64,000 nt of DNA. Source: an uncultured Gammaproteobacteria bacterium (GTDB lineage: Bacteria > Pseudomonadota > Gammaproteobacteria > Pseudomonadales > Pseudohongiellaceae). Location: NCBI GenBank assembly GCA_903862645.1, contig CAIOZF010000128.1, forward strand, positions 1 through 64,000, given 5' to 3'. The position numbers and the translations under genes are program-made. The notes under the pieces are model-generated. The model worked only from the letters and a program-made list of their open reading frames with translations, was not told the origin of the DNA and did not search any database. Below are positions 19,245-28,354 of the stretch, piece by piece. How positions within the stretch are numbered: the first letter of the stretch is position 1; every line of letters starts with the position of its first letter.

Positions 19245-19966
19245 GTCGATGCCTCCGTCCCGCGATCCGTGCGCGCGTCGTGTGTCGCTGCCGATGGGAC
19301 ACGGTAGGTAGCGTCATTGATCAGCTGGCCATTGTGCAGGGTGAGAATACGGTGACTGAGCCGCGTGATAAGGGACAGGTCGTGACTGGCGATCAGCATG
19401 CTGACGCCGACCTGGTTGAACTGTTCGAGCAGATGCATGATCTCCGCGGCCAGCTCCGGGTCGAGGTTGCCGGTGGGTTCGTCCGCGAGCAGGATCTGCG
19501 GCCTGTTCACTACCGCTCGGGCAATGCCGATGCGCTGCTGCTCGCCACCGGAAAGCGCCATGGGATTCATCTTTTCCTGCTTCAGCAGGCCGACCTTGTC
19601 GAGTGCGGCTCGCACGCGTCGATCTGCTTCGTGCTTCGGGTAGCCCTCGATCTGCAGCGGCAACGCCACGTTGTCGAACACGGTGCGATCGAACAGCAGC
19701 TGATGGTCCTGAAAGACCACGCCGATACGGCGCCGATAAAAGGGAATTTGCTCGCGAGGCATGCGCGCAAGGTTTTTGCCATTGACGACGATCTCGCCCT
19801 GACTCGCCTTCTCCATCAGCATGATCAGCTTCAGCAGCGTGCTCTTCCCCGCGCCCGAGCGCCCAGTGAGAAAGGCCATTTCGCCTTCGCCCAGCTCGAA
19901 GCTCACCTGACTCAGCGCCTGGTGTCCGCCGGGATAACGCTTGCTGACATTGTCAAACCTGATCAT
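19241..19966 (-). CDS. ftsE: Cell division ATP-binding protein FtsE
   Basis: The 241-residue ABC ATPase has Walker [13 protein letters not shown]-loop QDHQLLF, signature [14 protein letters not shown], Walker [13 protein letters not shown], and the switch His in IASHDLS. It starts [18 protein letters not shown]. Partner of FtsX. It lies 12 bases after ftsY and overlaps ftsX. The C-terminal tail is slightly longer than in E. coli (222 residues). Confidence 0.96.
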   Translation of the reverse strand: MIRFDNVSKRYPGGHQALSQVSFELGEGEMAFLTGRSGAGKSTLLKLIMLMEKASQGEIVVNGKNLARMPREQIPFYRRRIGVVFQDHQLLFDRTVFDNVALPLQIEGYPKHEADRRVRAALDKVGLLKQEKMNPMALSGGEQQRIGIARAVVNRPQILLADEPTGNLDPELAAEIMHLLEQFNQVGVSMLIASHDLSLITRLSHRILTLHNGQLINDATYRVPSAATHDARTDRGTEAST

Positions 19967-19978
19967 GGCATAAATCCG

Positions 19979-21037
19979 TTACTCGTCGGTGAACAGGGCC
20001 TGGACGAACTGCTCCGCCTCGAATGGGCGCAGGTCATCGACTTTTTCTCCGACCCCGAGGAAACGGATCGGCAGTTTCAGCTCCTTGGCAATTGCGAACA
20101 CCATGCCGCCCTTGGCCGTGCCGTCCAGCTTGGTCAACGCGAGCCCGGTGACATTGACGGACTTGTGGAAGGTGCGAGCCTGGATGAGAGAGTTCTGCCC
20201 GGTGGTGGAATCCATCACCAGCAGGGTCTCGTTAGGTAGATTCGGGTCGAGCTTCTTGAGCACCCGCACAATTTTCTCCAGCTCCTGCATCAGGTTGTCC
20301 TTGGTGTGCAGACGCCCGGCGGTGTCGGCAATCAACACATCGGCACCGCGAGCGCAGGCAGACTGGTAGGCATCGAAGATCACCGAGGCGCTGTCGGAGC
20401 CGGTCGGCTGGGCAATGACGGGCACATGATTGCGCTCCCCCCAGACTTTGAGTTGTTCGACGGCCGCCGCGCGGAAGGTGTCACCGGCCGCCAGCACCAA
20501 CTTGTGTCCTTCGCCCTGCAGACGCTTGGCGAGCTTGCCGATAGTGGTGGTCTTGCCCGCACCGTTGACGCCGACGACAAGAATCACATAGGGCTTGTCG
20601 GACTTGCTGATGACGAGTGGCACTTCACAGGGGCGCAGCATGGCCGTGAGCTCAGCCTTGAGGCTGTCTAGCAGTGCCTGCGGATTGGCGAGTTGCTTGC
20701 GATCCAGCTTCTGGGTCAGCGCCTTGACGATGTGGTCGGTGGCCTCCAGCCCCATGTCGGCAGACAGCAGCTGGGTCTCGATGTCATCCAGCAGTGACTG
20801 GTCGATGGTTTTGCGGCCAAGGATCAGGCTGCTCAGGGAGTCCGTCAGTGCGCTGCGGGTCTTGCTGAGGCTCTGGCGCAGGCGAGCAAACAGCCCGAGC
20901 CTGGTCTCTTCTTCAGGGGCAGCGGAGATGGCTTCCCCCACAGCTGCATGGACGCTTGACTCCATGCCGGAAGCGTTGTCGCGCTGCTCTGGTGATGCAG
21001 AAGTGTCAGGTGATTTTTTCTTGAGAAAACTGAACAT
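19979..21037 (-). CDS. ftsY: Signal recognition particle receptor FtsY
   Basis: The 352-residue GTPase brings ribosome-nascent chain-SRP complexes to the membrane. A short acidic A domain (about 1-50) precedes the N domain and the G domain with GVNGAGKTTTIGKLA, DTFRAAAVEQL, ADTAGRLHTKDNLM, and TKLDGTAKGG. It begins the ftsY-ftsE-ftsX-rpoH group and is divergent from rsmD. Confidence 0.97.
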   Translation of the reverse strand: MFSFLKKKSPDTSASPEQRDNASGMESSVHAAVGEAISAAPEEETRLGLFARLRQSLSKTRSALTDSLSSLILGRKTIDQSLLDDIETQLLSADMGLEATDHIVKALTQKLDRKQLANPQALLDSLKAELTAMLRPCEVPLVISKSDKPYVILVVGVNGAGKTTTIGKLAKRLQGEGHKLVLAAGDTFRAAAVEQLKVWGERNHVPVIAQPTGSDSASVIFDAYQSACARGADVLIADTAGRLHTKDNLMQELEKIVRVLKKLDPNLPNETLLVMDSTTGQNSLIQARTFHKSVNVTGLALTKLDGTAKGGMVFAIAKELKLPIRFLGVGEKVDDLRPFEAEQFVQALFTDE

Positions 21038-21166
21038 GAGGTAACGTCTTCCGAGGCGCGCTGTCTAGGCTGGCCATGCTACCATTTCCCCCGTTCCATA
21101 AACAGAAACTCAGCCATGGCGCCATAAATCAGCAGTCCTGGCGCTTTGAGGCAGCAGAAACCGCGC

Positions 21167-21787
21167 ATGAAAAAAACCATCAGCAGACCGGGCAACAGCC
21201 TGCGAATCATCGCGGGCAAATGGCGCAGTCGCAAACTCAGTTTCCCTGATGTCACCGGCTTGCGCCCCACCGCCGACCGTGTTCGTGAAACCCTCTTCAA
21301 CTGGCTTCAAGACGCCATTCAAAGAGAGGACTGCCTCGATCTGTTTGCGGGCAGTGGCGCCTGTGGTATCGAGGCGCTCTCCCGGGGTGCGCGGCATGTC
21401 AGCTTTGTCGACAACTCATCAGTCGCCGTGCAGGCAATCCGCTCCAATCTGCAACTCCTTCAGGCCGAAGGATACGCCCTGATCTGTGACGACTCGCTGC
21501 GCTGGCTGGAAAGCGGAGGCAAAGCCGTGAGCAATCAGCCGCTGCCGGCGCAATACGGCTTGGTGTTCATCGATCCGCCCTTTGGCACCGAGTTGTTGGC
21601 AGGCAGCGCAAGGGCGCTGGAGCAGAGCGGGCTGTTGCGTGACGGCGCCCTGATCTATCTGGAGTGGGCACAGGACATTCCGTCAACCGGTATGCCGCGC
21701 GCATGGCAGCTGTTGAAATCCAAGCGTGCCGGCGCGGTGCACTTCTGCCTTTATCAGCGGCAGCCTGCTGCGGAGGTCGCATCGTGA
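21167..21787 (+). CDS. rsmD: 16S rRNA (guanine(966)-N2)-methyltransferase
   Basis: The 206-residue product begins MKKTISRPGNSLRIIAGKW and has GLRPTADRVRETLFNWL, the SAM loop CLDLFAGSGACGIEALSRGA, and a catalytic DPPF in VFIDPPFG. A TTG seven codons upstream is possible, but the ATG at 21167 fits the family. Divergent from ftsY as in other gammaproteobacteria, and overlapping the YheT-like gene by GTGA. Confidence 0.94.
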   Translation: MKKTISRPGNSLRIIAGKWRSRKLSFPDVTGLRPTADRVRETLFNWLQDAIQREDCLDLFAGSGACGIEALSRGARHVSFVDNSSVAVQAIRSNLQLLQAEGYALICDDSLRWLESGGKAVSNQPLPAQYGLVFIDPPFGTELLAGSARALEQSGLLRDGALIYLEWAQDIPSTGMPRAWQLLKSKRAGAVHFCLYQRQPAAEVAS

Positions 21788-22782
21788 GCGAACAGCACCC
21801 TGCAGTAAACCCGGATTTCACTTCTCCCTGGTGGTTACCCGACGGGCATTCACAGACCTTATGGCGGCGGTTTGTTTCCCATGCGCCGCTGCTGAGGCGA
21901 CGCCAGCGGGTGGAACTTGCCGACGGAGACTTCATCGATCTGGACTGGATGGAGGCCGCTCCTGTACCTGCCCTGCCGATCGTGTTTCTGCTCCATGGTC
22001 TCTGCGGCAGTTCGGCCTCGCCCTACATACTGTCGCTGCAACATCAGCTGCACTCTCACGGCTATACCAGTCTGGCGATGAACTTCCGGGGCTGCAGTGG
22101 CGAGATCAATCGCCTCGCCCGGGCCTACCACTCGGGCTGCACAGAGGACGTCGAGGAGTTGTACCAGACGTTGCGCGTACAGACGGGAGGACGGCCAATG
22201 GCGTTCGCCGGATTCTCGCTTGGAGGGAATGTGCTGTTGAAATGGTTGTCCGAGATCGGTCGGCGCGATGATGTGCTGCTTGGCGTAGCGGTCTCTGCGC
22301 CATTCTCGCTGGCGTTTTGTTCTGGCGCCATGAACAGCGGGTTGGGCAGGGCCTATGGGTCGTATTTCCGCCGCCGACTGGTGCGCGATGTTGAAGATAA
22401 GCGGGCTCACTTTCGTGCCAGCGCCCGTCACGACCAGCTGCAAAAACTGGAGGGGCTCGGCGATCTGCAGCGTCTGCGCACCCTCTGGGAGTTCGACGAT
22501 CAGGTGACGGCACCGCTGCATGGATTCAATGGCGCGGAACACTACTATTCAACCTGCAGCAGTGGCCCCGCGCTGCACGCTATTCAGACCCCGGTGCAGC
22601 TGATCCAGAGCGCCAACGACCCCATCATTCCCGCCGTGTCCTTGCCTCGGCCCGGTCAGCTGCCGGGGCATGTGCGCCTGCATCTGACCGGTTCAGGGGG
22701 CCACGTCGGCTTTACCTGCGCGGGGCAGCCGCTGTGGCTGGAGCAGCGCATCCTGGCTGCGATCAAGACCTGTCATGGGTAG
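21784..22782 (+). CDS. yheT: YheT-like alpha/beta hydrolase
   Basis: The 332-residue alpha/beta hydrolase of the YheT/EMB8 group opens with NPDFTSPWWLPDGHSQTLWRR. It has the oxyanion region FLLHGLCGSSASPY, NFRGCSGE, the nucleophile elbow FAGFSLGGNVLLK, ANDPIIP and GGHVGF with the catalytic His. The GTG at 21784 overlaps the rsmD stop and has GGAGG about 10 bases upstream. A longer upstream frame lies inside rsmD. Substrate unknown. Confidence 0.88.
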   Translation: MSEQHPAVNPDFTSPWWLPDGHSQTLWRRFVSHAPLLRRRQRVELADGDFIDLDWMEAAPVPALPIVFLLHGLCGSSASPYILSLQHQLHSHGYTSLAMNFRGCSGEINRLARAYHSGCTEDVEELYQTLRVQTGGRPMAFAGFSLGGNVLLKWLSEIGRRDDVLLGVAVSAPFSLAFCSGAMNSGLGRAYGSYFRRRLVRDVEDKRAHFRASARHDQLQKLEGLGDLQRLRTLWEFDDQVTAPLHGFNGAEHYYSTCSSGPALHAIQTPVQLIQSANDPIIPAVSLPRPGQLPGHVRLHLTGSGGHVGFTCAGQPLWLEQRILAAIKTCHG

Positions 22783-22854
22783 CCGCCCACAAATAGCCAC
22801 GACCAGCCAAAAAGAGTGCTGCATTGAGGTGCCGATGTCATTTGATTAGAATGA

Positions 22855-23412
<558 letters not shown>

Positions 23413-23435
23413 CGACTGGTCGAAAGTGCTGGACG

Positions 23436-24251
23436 TCAGTGTTGGCAGTGTGGACAGAACACCGTGCTGCGCTGGCCCAGGCGAATTTCCTTTAGTGCCC
23501 CTCCGCAGCTGGTGCAGGCCTCGCCCCCGCGCCCATAGACATGTAGCGATTGCTTGAAATAACCCGGCTTCCCGTCGCCCCCCACGAAGTCTCGCAGCGT
23601 CGTCCCGCCTTGGGCGATCGCGCGCCCGAGAATCTCCCTGATACACTGCGACAAGCGTTCATAGCGCTCTGCCGACACCCGTCCAGCAGCGCGATCCGGC
23701 CGTATTCCCGCCATGAACAACGCCTCGTTCGCATAGATATTGCCTACACCGACCACCACATGACTGTCCATGATGAACCCCTTCACCGGCGCTTTGCGCC
23801 CCCGTGAGGCAGCGAACAGCGTGTTGCCGTTGAACTCATCGGACAGCGGCTCCGGGCCCAGAGTCTTCAGCAGAGGATGTTCCAGCGGTGACTCCTTGAG
23901 CCACAGCATACAGCCGAAGCGGCGGGGATCCGAGTAACGCAGGATGGCACCGTTGCCGATGAGGATGTCGATGTGGTCGTGCTTGAGGGGTGTCGACTCT
24001 GCGGAGGTGACCCGCAGGCTGCCGGACATCCCCAGATGGACCAGCAGGCAGCCGTCGCCGGCGTACAGCAACAGGTACTTGCCGCGCCTTTCCACCCGCT
24101 CCACCCGGCGGCCGGGCAGCTCCAGCGCCAGCTGGGCAGGGACCGGCCAGCGTAATCGAGAATTGCGCACAACAACGGCCGTAACCTGTTGTCCAAGGAT
24201 GTGTGGGGCGATGCCCCGGCAGGTGGTTTCGACTTCGGGTAATTCTGGCAT
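23436..24251 (-). CDS. mutM: Formamidopyrimidine-DNA glycosylase
   Basis: The 271-residue base-excision enzyme starts [14 protein letters not shown], so the catalytic Pro-2 and Glu-3 are present after Met removal. [20 protein letters not shown], the DNA-intercalating region, [13 protein letters not shown], and a C-terminal four-cysteine zinc finger (CTSCGG ... FCPHCQ) complete it. It removes 8-oxoguanine and formamidopyrimidines. Confidence 0.97.
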   Translation of the reverse strand: MPELPEVETTCRGIAPHILGQQVTAVVVRNSRLRWPVPAQLALELPGRRVERVERRGKYLLLYAGDGCLLVHLGMSGSLRVTSAESTPLKHDHIDILIGNGAILRYSDPRRFGCMLWLKESPLEHPLLKTLGPEPLSDEFNGNTLFAASRGRKAPVKGFIMDSHVVVGVGNIYANEALFMAGIRPDRAAGRVSAERYERLSQCIREILGRAIAQGGTTLRDFVGGDGKPGYFKQSLHVYGRGGEACTSCGGALKEIRLGQRSTVFCPHCQH

Positions 24252-24456
24252 GGTGGCTTGGTTCTACTTGAGTTGAAAGGGCAGTGCATGCGTGGTTTGG
24301 TACTTCAATTCGGCATTGTTTACAGTATCCGGAAGGCGGGTGTATAAGTGAAAGCGGACGCTGTAAATCAAGGTCTTTTGCAAGCCGATACTTAGCATTA
24401 ACAATAATAAAACACATACCCAGCCAGTATGTCCTCAGAAACTTCAGGATCAGCCC

Positions 24457-25962
24457 GTGAAACTCTCAGGTAATAGCAAGGCCATATTCCTCCTCGCTGC
24501 GTTGCTGCCAACGCTGCCCACTATTCATGCTCAACAATCCGACTCTCCGCAATCCGGGTCCGACCCCGTTTCGGTAGAAGAGGTCACAGCGGATCCTTCG
24601 CAGGTGGAGGCTCCTGGTACTGTCAGGCTGCTCTACTTCGAACGGCCGGTGGCGCTGGCGAGGGCTGATGAGAAGGCGCTGAATCTGACCGACATCGGTA
24701 CCGCGAGCATCGACTCCTCAGCGGAGCCGTCCGTGTTCGCCGATCTCGCCCCCGAGCAACAAGAGTACCTGCAAAGGCTCGCCGACATCGACGGGTATGA
24801 GCAGCTGCTGGAGCAACTCGAATACGAAGGAGGCGCCTGGAGCGCCCAGATTGCTGAAGAGCTCATCACGCTGGGCACATTGTTACAGGCCCAGGGCGAC
24901 TATCAGAAATCCACCGAAGTGTTTGACCGCGCGGTGCACGTCAACCGGGTGAACTTCGGCCTTTACAGTCCGGAGCAGATTCCGTTGGTGGAGCGCATCG
25001 TCGACAATCATCTCGCCTTAGGGCAGTGGAGCGAGGCGGACAAGCAACAACAGTACGCTTTTTATGTGCAGGTCAAAGCCTATGGCACCCGCGATCCGCG
25101 CATGGCATCCGTATATGAGGATCTAGCGCGCTGGAATATCACCAGCTTCTATCGGGGTGTCGACGATGATCCAACGGCTCGCCTTCTGGAGACGTACAGG
25201 CTCTTTCGCGCCGCCGCCAGCGTCGTGGCCTTCCATTTCGGGACCGAGGATCCGCGTTATGTGAATCTGCTGAAGGACGTCGCCGGAGCCTCTGACATGG
25301 TGACCCGCTTCAGTCCTGCAGGGACTCTGGAAACGACCCCGACCAATCCCAACATTCGCAGAGTGAGCGAGTTTATCGGCGTCCCGGCGGACCCGGTGCG
25401 GGTGCCCGGTGGTGGTAGCGAATCGGCGCTGCGCCGAATTGTCGATTTTTATGGCGACTCGGACAGGCCGGCGACCGAGGAAAATCTTATGCGGCGAGTG
25501 CAGGCGCTGGCCGAGCTGGGGGACTGGTACATGATGGAGCAGAGACGCCAGGCGGCGATCGATGTCTACTCAGAAGCATGGGATCTGCTGCTGACCTTGG
25601 AGGACGGTGCCGCCCGCGCGCAGGGGTATTTTGATCAGGTGGTCTTTCTGCCGACTTTTTCCCGCTTTGACGAAGAGCAGCGAGAAGCTTTTCAGGTGTC
25701 GCCCGACTACAATGCCAGGCAGGGCTATGTGGAGATCTCGTTCGATGTGTCGCAGTACGGCCGGCCATCCGATTTCACTGTGCTGGGCGTTGAGCCGCCG
25801 GGGATGGGGCGAGTCGACATGATGGCGGTCAACCACGTGCGGTCAATGACATTACGGCCAAAATTTCAGGCAGACACGGCGCTGGCCTCCTCGGCAGAGC
25901 GTTTCCGCGTTCCGTTCTGGTACAGAGAGGTCAAGCCGACAAGTGTGACAGCGAAGGAGTAA
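24457..25962 (+). CDS. Secreted TPR-like protein with TonB-C-like C-terminus
   Basis: The 501-residue protein begins with a GTG start and a signal peptide (MKLSGNSKAIFLLAALLPTL ... IHA, cleavage before QQSD); AGGA lies about 8 bases upstream. Helical repeat segments fill about 120-215 and 340-380 (EELITLGTLLQAQGDYQKSTEVFDR looks TPR-like). Residues about 420-490 (GYVEISFDVSQYGRPSDFTV, then VRSMTLRPKFQ) resemble a TonB C-terminal domain. A GGGTCCGACCC palindrome lies in the linker after the signal peptide. It is first in the envelope locus, 137 bases before the next gene. Function unknown; the TonB-C similarity fits the ExbB/ExbD-like proteins downstream. Confidence 0.75.
   Translation: MKLSGNSKAIFLLAALLPTLPTIHAQQSDSPQSGSDPVSVEEVTADPSQVEAPGTVRLLYFERPVALARADEKALNLTDIGTASIDSSAEPSVFADLAPEQQEYLQRLADIDGYEQLLEQLEYEGGAWSAQIAEELITLGTLLQAQGDYQKSTEVFDRAVHVNRVNFGLYSPEQIPLVERIVDNHLALGQWSEADKQQQYAFYVQVKAYGTRDPRMASVYEDLARWNITSFYRGVDDDPTARLLETYRLFRAAASVVAFHFGTEDPRYVNLLKDVAGASDMVTRFSPAGTLETTPTNPNIRRVSEFIGVPADPVRVPGGGSESALRRIVDFYGDSDRPATEENLMRRVQALAELGDWYMMEQRRQAAIDVYSEAWDLLLTLEDGAARAQGYFDQVVFLPTFSRFDEEQREAFQVSPDYNARQGYVEISFDVSQYGRPSDFTVLGVEPPGMGRVDMMAVNHVRSMTLRPKFQADTALASSAERFRVPFWYREVKPTSVTAKE
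24556..24566. repeat. GGGTCNGACCC palindrome inside a gene
   Basis: GGGTCCGACCC is in the linker after the signal peptide of the secreted TPR protein, in the frame giving Ser-Gly-Ser-Asp-Pro. Other copies are at 37479 and 49074, with variants at 49032 and 62070. Confidence 0.6.
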
Positions 25963-26099
25963 AAACGATTCTGGCGGAACGGAAAAAATATTGCCGGCGC
26001 CGGTCTTCTGCTGAGACAGCACAACCACCTGTTGAAACCGATCCCGACAGGTCTCATTATGGGCACAGCGATTAACTGCAAGACACGGGACCTTTCATC

Positions 26100-27107
26100 A
26101 TGAAGAATTCAACAGTCAGACATCTGTTTGTGGTCAGCGCTGCGGCATTGCTGCTGGCCGGCTGTGAGTCTGCCAGTCAGCAGTCTTCCCAGAGCTCCAT
26201 GCCTTCGTCGTCCTCGTCCTCGTCTTCGCCGAGCACGCCGTCGATTCCGTCTTCTTCCTCGCCCAGTTCCAGAAGCACGCCATCGTCGTCGAGCTCCAGC
26301 TCCAGCTCCAGCTCTACCCCGAGTTCGAGTCCAGGCAGCACCGCGTCGATTCCATCCACGCCGTCGCCTGCAGGGCGGGACTCCAGCCCTGGCAGCCAGT
26401 CCTCTTCCGGATCGCCGATGCCGGCAACTGCCGGTGGTGCGCAGCCATCTGGGAGCGCCAGGTCGCCAGCGGGCAGAACGGCGGGGTCAACGGGAACACA
26501 GTCGGCCGGCACTTCTGGGGCGCAGCCGGCAGGGGCTCAGGGTGCAGGGGCTCAGAGTGCAGGCGGGCAGCGTGATGGCACTGGTGGTCAGGCCGGCGTC
26601 AGTGGCAGTGTCAGTGCCGGAGGCAATTACAGTCTCGATACGCTCCCCGGCGGTCTGGGCGACACCGGCGCCGGTCCGATGACTACCCAGGAGCGCGCGG
26701 CCGTTCTAAACGGGGCTCTTAATCGCGGCTATGAAGAATTCGATGGTTTCATTCTCGAAGAACGCGCCCGCGCTCAGGCACAAGCCAATGCCGAACGCAA
26801 TGCTGGAGTTCCCGGCGCCGCCGGTGCCAGTGATGCCGGTGGCGCAGCGGGTGGCGGCGGTGGTCAGCAGGTCATCGTGACAGCGGCCCCCGGTGGTACG
26901 CCGTCCGCTCCCCAGGGAGCGGCGGGAGCCGGAGGCGGTTCGGGCGCAGATGAGCAGACTTTCCCGCCACCCGAGGACATTCCCAACGGTCGGGATGACG
27001 ACATCGTGGCCAGGCAACTGCGTGAAGCGGCGATGCGCGAGCCCGACCCGGAGCTGCGCGAAAAATTGTGGGATGAATATCGTAAGTACACTGGTACAGG
27101 CGTCTAA
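26100..27107 (+). CDS. Low-complexity Ser/Gly-rich lipoprotein
   Basis: The 335-residue protein has a lipobox LLLAGC (Cys-22) after a short hydrophobic stretch. It is followed by about 65 residues that are mostly Ser and Pro, then a Gly/Ala/Ser-rich stretch to about residue 190. Two more ordered segments follow: ERAAVLNGALNRGYEEFDGF and a charged C-terminus (DDDIVARQLREAAMREPDPE). It looks like an outer-membrane lipoprotein with a flexible tether, perhaps crossing the peptidoglycan. No family recognised. It stops 3 bases before the next lipoprotein gene and starts the tight operon. Confidence 0.8.
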   Translation: MKNSTVRHLFVVSAAALLLAGCESASQQSSQSSMPSSSSSSSSPSTPSIPSSSSPSSRSTPSSSSSSSSSSSTPSSSPGSTASIPSTPSPAGRDSSPGSQSSSGSPMPATAGGAQPSGSARSPAGRTAGSTGTQSAGTSGAQPAGAQGAGAQSAGGQRDGTGGQAGVSGSVSAGGNYSLDTLPGGLGDTGAGPMTTQERAAVLNGALNRGYEEFDGFILEERARAQAQANAERNAGVPGAAGASDAGGAAGGGGGQQVIVTAAPGGTPSAPQGAAGAGGGSGADEQTFPPPEDIPNGRDDDIVARQLREAAMREPDPELREKLWDEYRKYTGTGV

Positions 27108-27110
27108 ATC

Positions 27111-28322
27111 ATGTTGGCATCATCTATCCAAACCCCTATTCGCTTCGCGGCTGGCGCCAGAATCCTGCTGCTCTGTCTCATGGCGCCAGTGCTGCTGGCG
27201 TGCTCCACCACTTCGGTCAAATCTACCGAGTATGTGCAGGTCGTGCAGGACACCGCGCCCATGTCCGAAGATCTGTTGATGGATATCGGAATCAATGTTT
27301 TCGATCCGGGTATCGATGAGATCGACGAGGACGAGGAGGAGCGCGTCAGCCCCGAGATTCGCAACGCCGAGGCCCGCTATGCGCCATATCTGCTCGCGGA
27401 AACCCTGCAGCGCTCTGGCAATTGGGGCGTGGTGCGGGTGTTGCCGACCGAGACGACTACCATGGATGTCTACCTGCACGGGCAGATTCTGCAGTCCGAT
27501 GGCGAGGGCATGCGCATCAGCATTTCCGCCCGCGACTCCAGCGGCGCGATCTGGTACACCAAGGAATACGAGGAGCACATCAGCCAGTTCAACTACGAGC
27601 CTTCGCAGAGGCAAGCCAACGACCCGTTCCAGGTGATCTACAACAACATCGCCAACGACCTGCTCGCGTGGCGCAAGGCTAATCTGACGGAACAGCGAAC
27701 CCGGGCTATCCGCACCATTTCCGAGCTGCAGTTTGCCCGCAACTTCGCCCCCGAGCTGTTCGACCAATATCTGACCGTCGATTCCGGTGGCATCACGAGT
27801 GTCGTCAGGCTGCCGGCGGACAACGACCCAGCGCTGGTGCGCATCCTTGAGATCCGGCAGCGCGACAACCTGTTCGTCGACACGGTACAGGATTACTATG
27901 CCAACTATGCCCGACAGATGCGCGTGCCTTATGACTCATGGCGCCAGCAGAGTTACAGCGCCGTGCAGGAAGTCGAAAAGGCCGAGCGCTCTTCGCGCCG
28001 CCGTTTCATCGCCGGTACTGCCGCCATAGTCGGCGGCATCGCGGCTGCCACCAGCAGCAATGGGGCCGTGCAGACAGGAGCACTGGTCGGCGTGGGTGCC
28101 GGTGCCTACCTGATCAAGAGCGGGTTTGATCTGAATGCCGAGGCCCAGATTCACATTGCGGCGCTGCAGGAATTGGGAGAGTCTCTGGAGGCCGAGGTCG
28201 CGCCGAAGATGATCGATCTCGATGACCGTACCATCATGCTGACCGGCACCGTCGAGGAGCAGTACAGCCAGTGGCGGGAAATCCTGGTGGAAATGTACGA
28301 GGCTGAGGCAGGAAACCTTTAA
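27111..28322 (+). CDS. Lipoprotein with glycine-zipper-like segment
   Basis: The 403-residue protein has a signal peptide ending VLLAC (Cys-31). An acidic stretch, DEIDEDEEER, is near residue 70. The middle has a beta-rich segment (MDVYLHGQILQSDGEGMRIS) resembling periplasmic lipoproteins that bind partners. Near residues 305-345 a small-residue segment (GTAAIVGGIAAATSSNGAV, GALVGVGAGAYLIKSGFD) may be a membrane-active glycine-zipper hairpin. Family not recognised. Adjacent genes are 3 and 32 bases away, so it is part of the ExbB/VWA operon. Confidence 0.78.
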   Translation: MLASSIQTPIRFAAGARILLLCLMAPVLLACSTTSVKSTEYVQVVQDTAPMSEDLLMDIGINVFDPGIDEIDEDEEERVSPEIRNAEARYAPYLLAETLQRSGNWGVVRVLPTETTTMDVYLHGQILQSDGEGMRISISARDSSGAIWYTKEYEEHISQFNYEPSQRQANDPFQVIYNNIANDLLAWRKANLTEQRTRAIRTISELQFARNFAPELFDQYLTVDSGGITSVVRLPADNDPALVRILEIRQRDNLFVDTVQDYYANYARQMRVPYDSWRQQSYSAVQEVEKAERSSRRRFIAGTAAIVGGIAAATSSNGAVQTGALVGVGAGAYLIKSGFDLNAEAQIHIAALQELGESLEAEVAPKMIDLDDRTIMLTGTVEEQYSQWREILVEMYEAEAGNL

Positions 28323-28354
28323 TCTGGGCTTTATTGGAAGGTCGGCCGAGCGCT

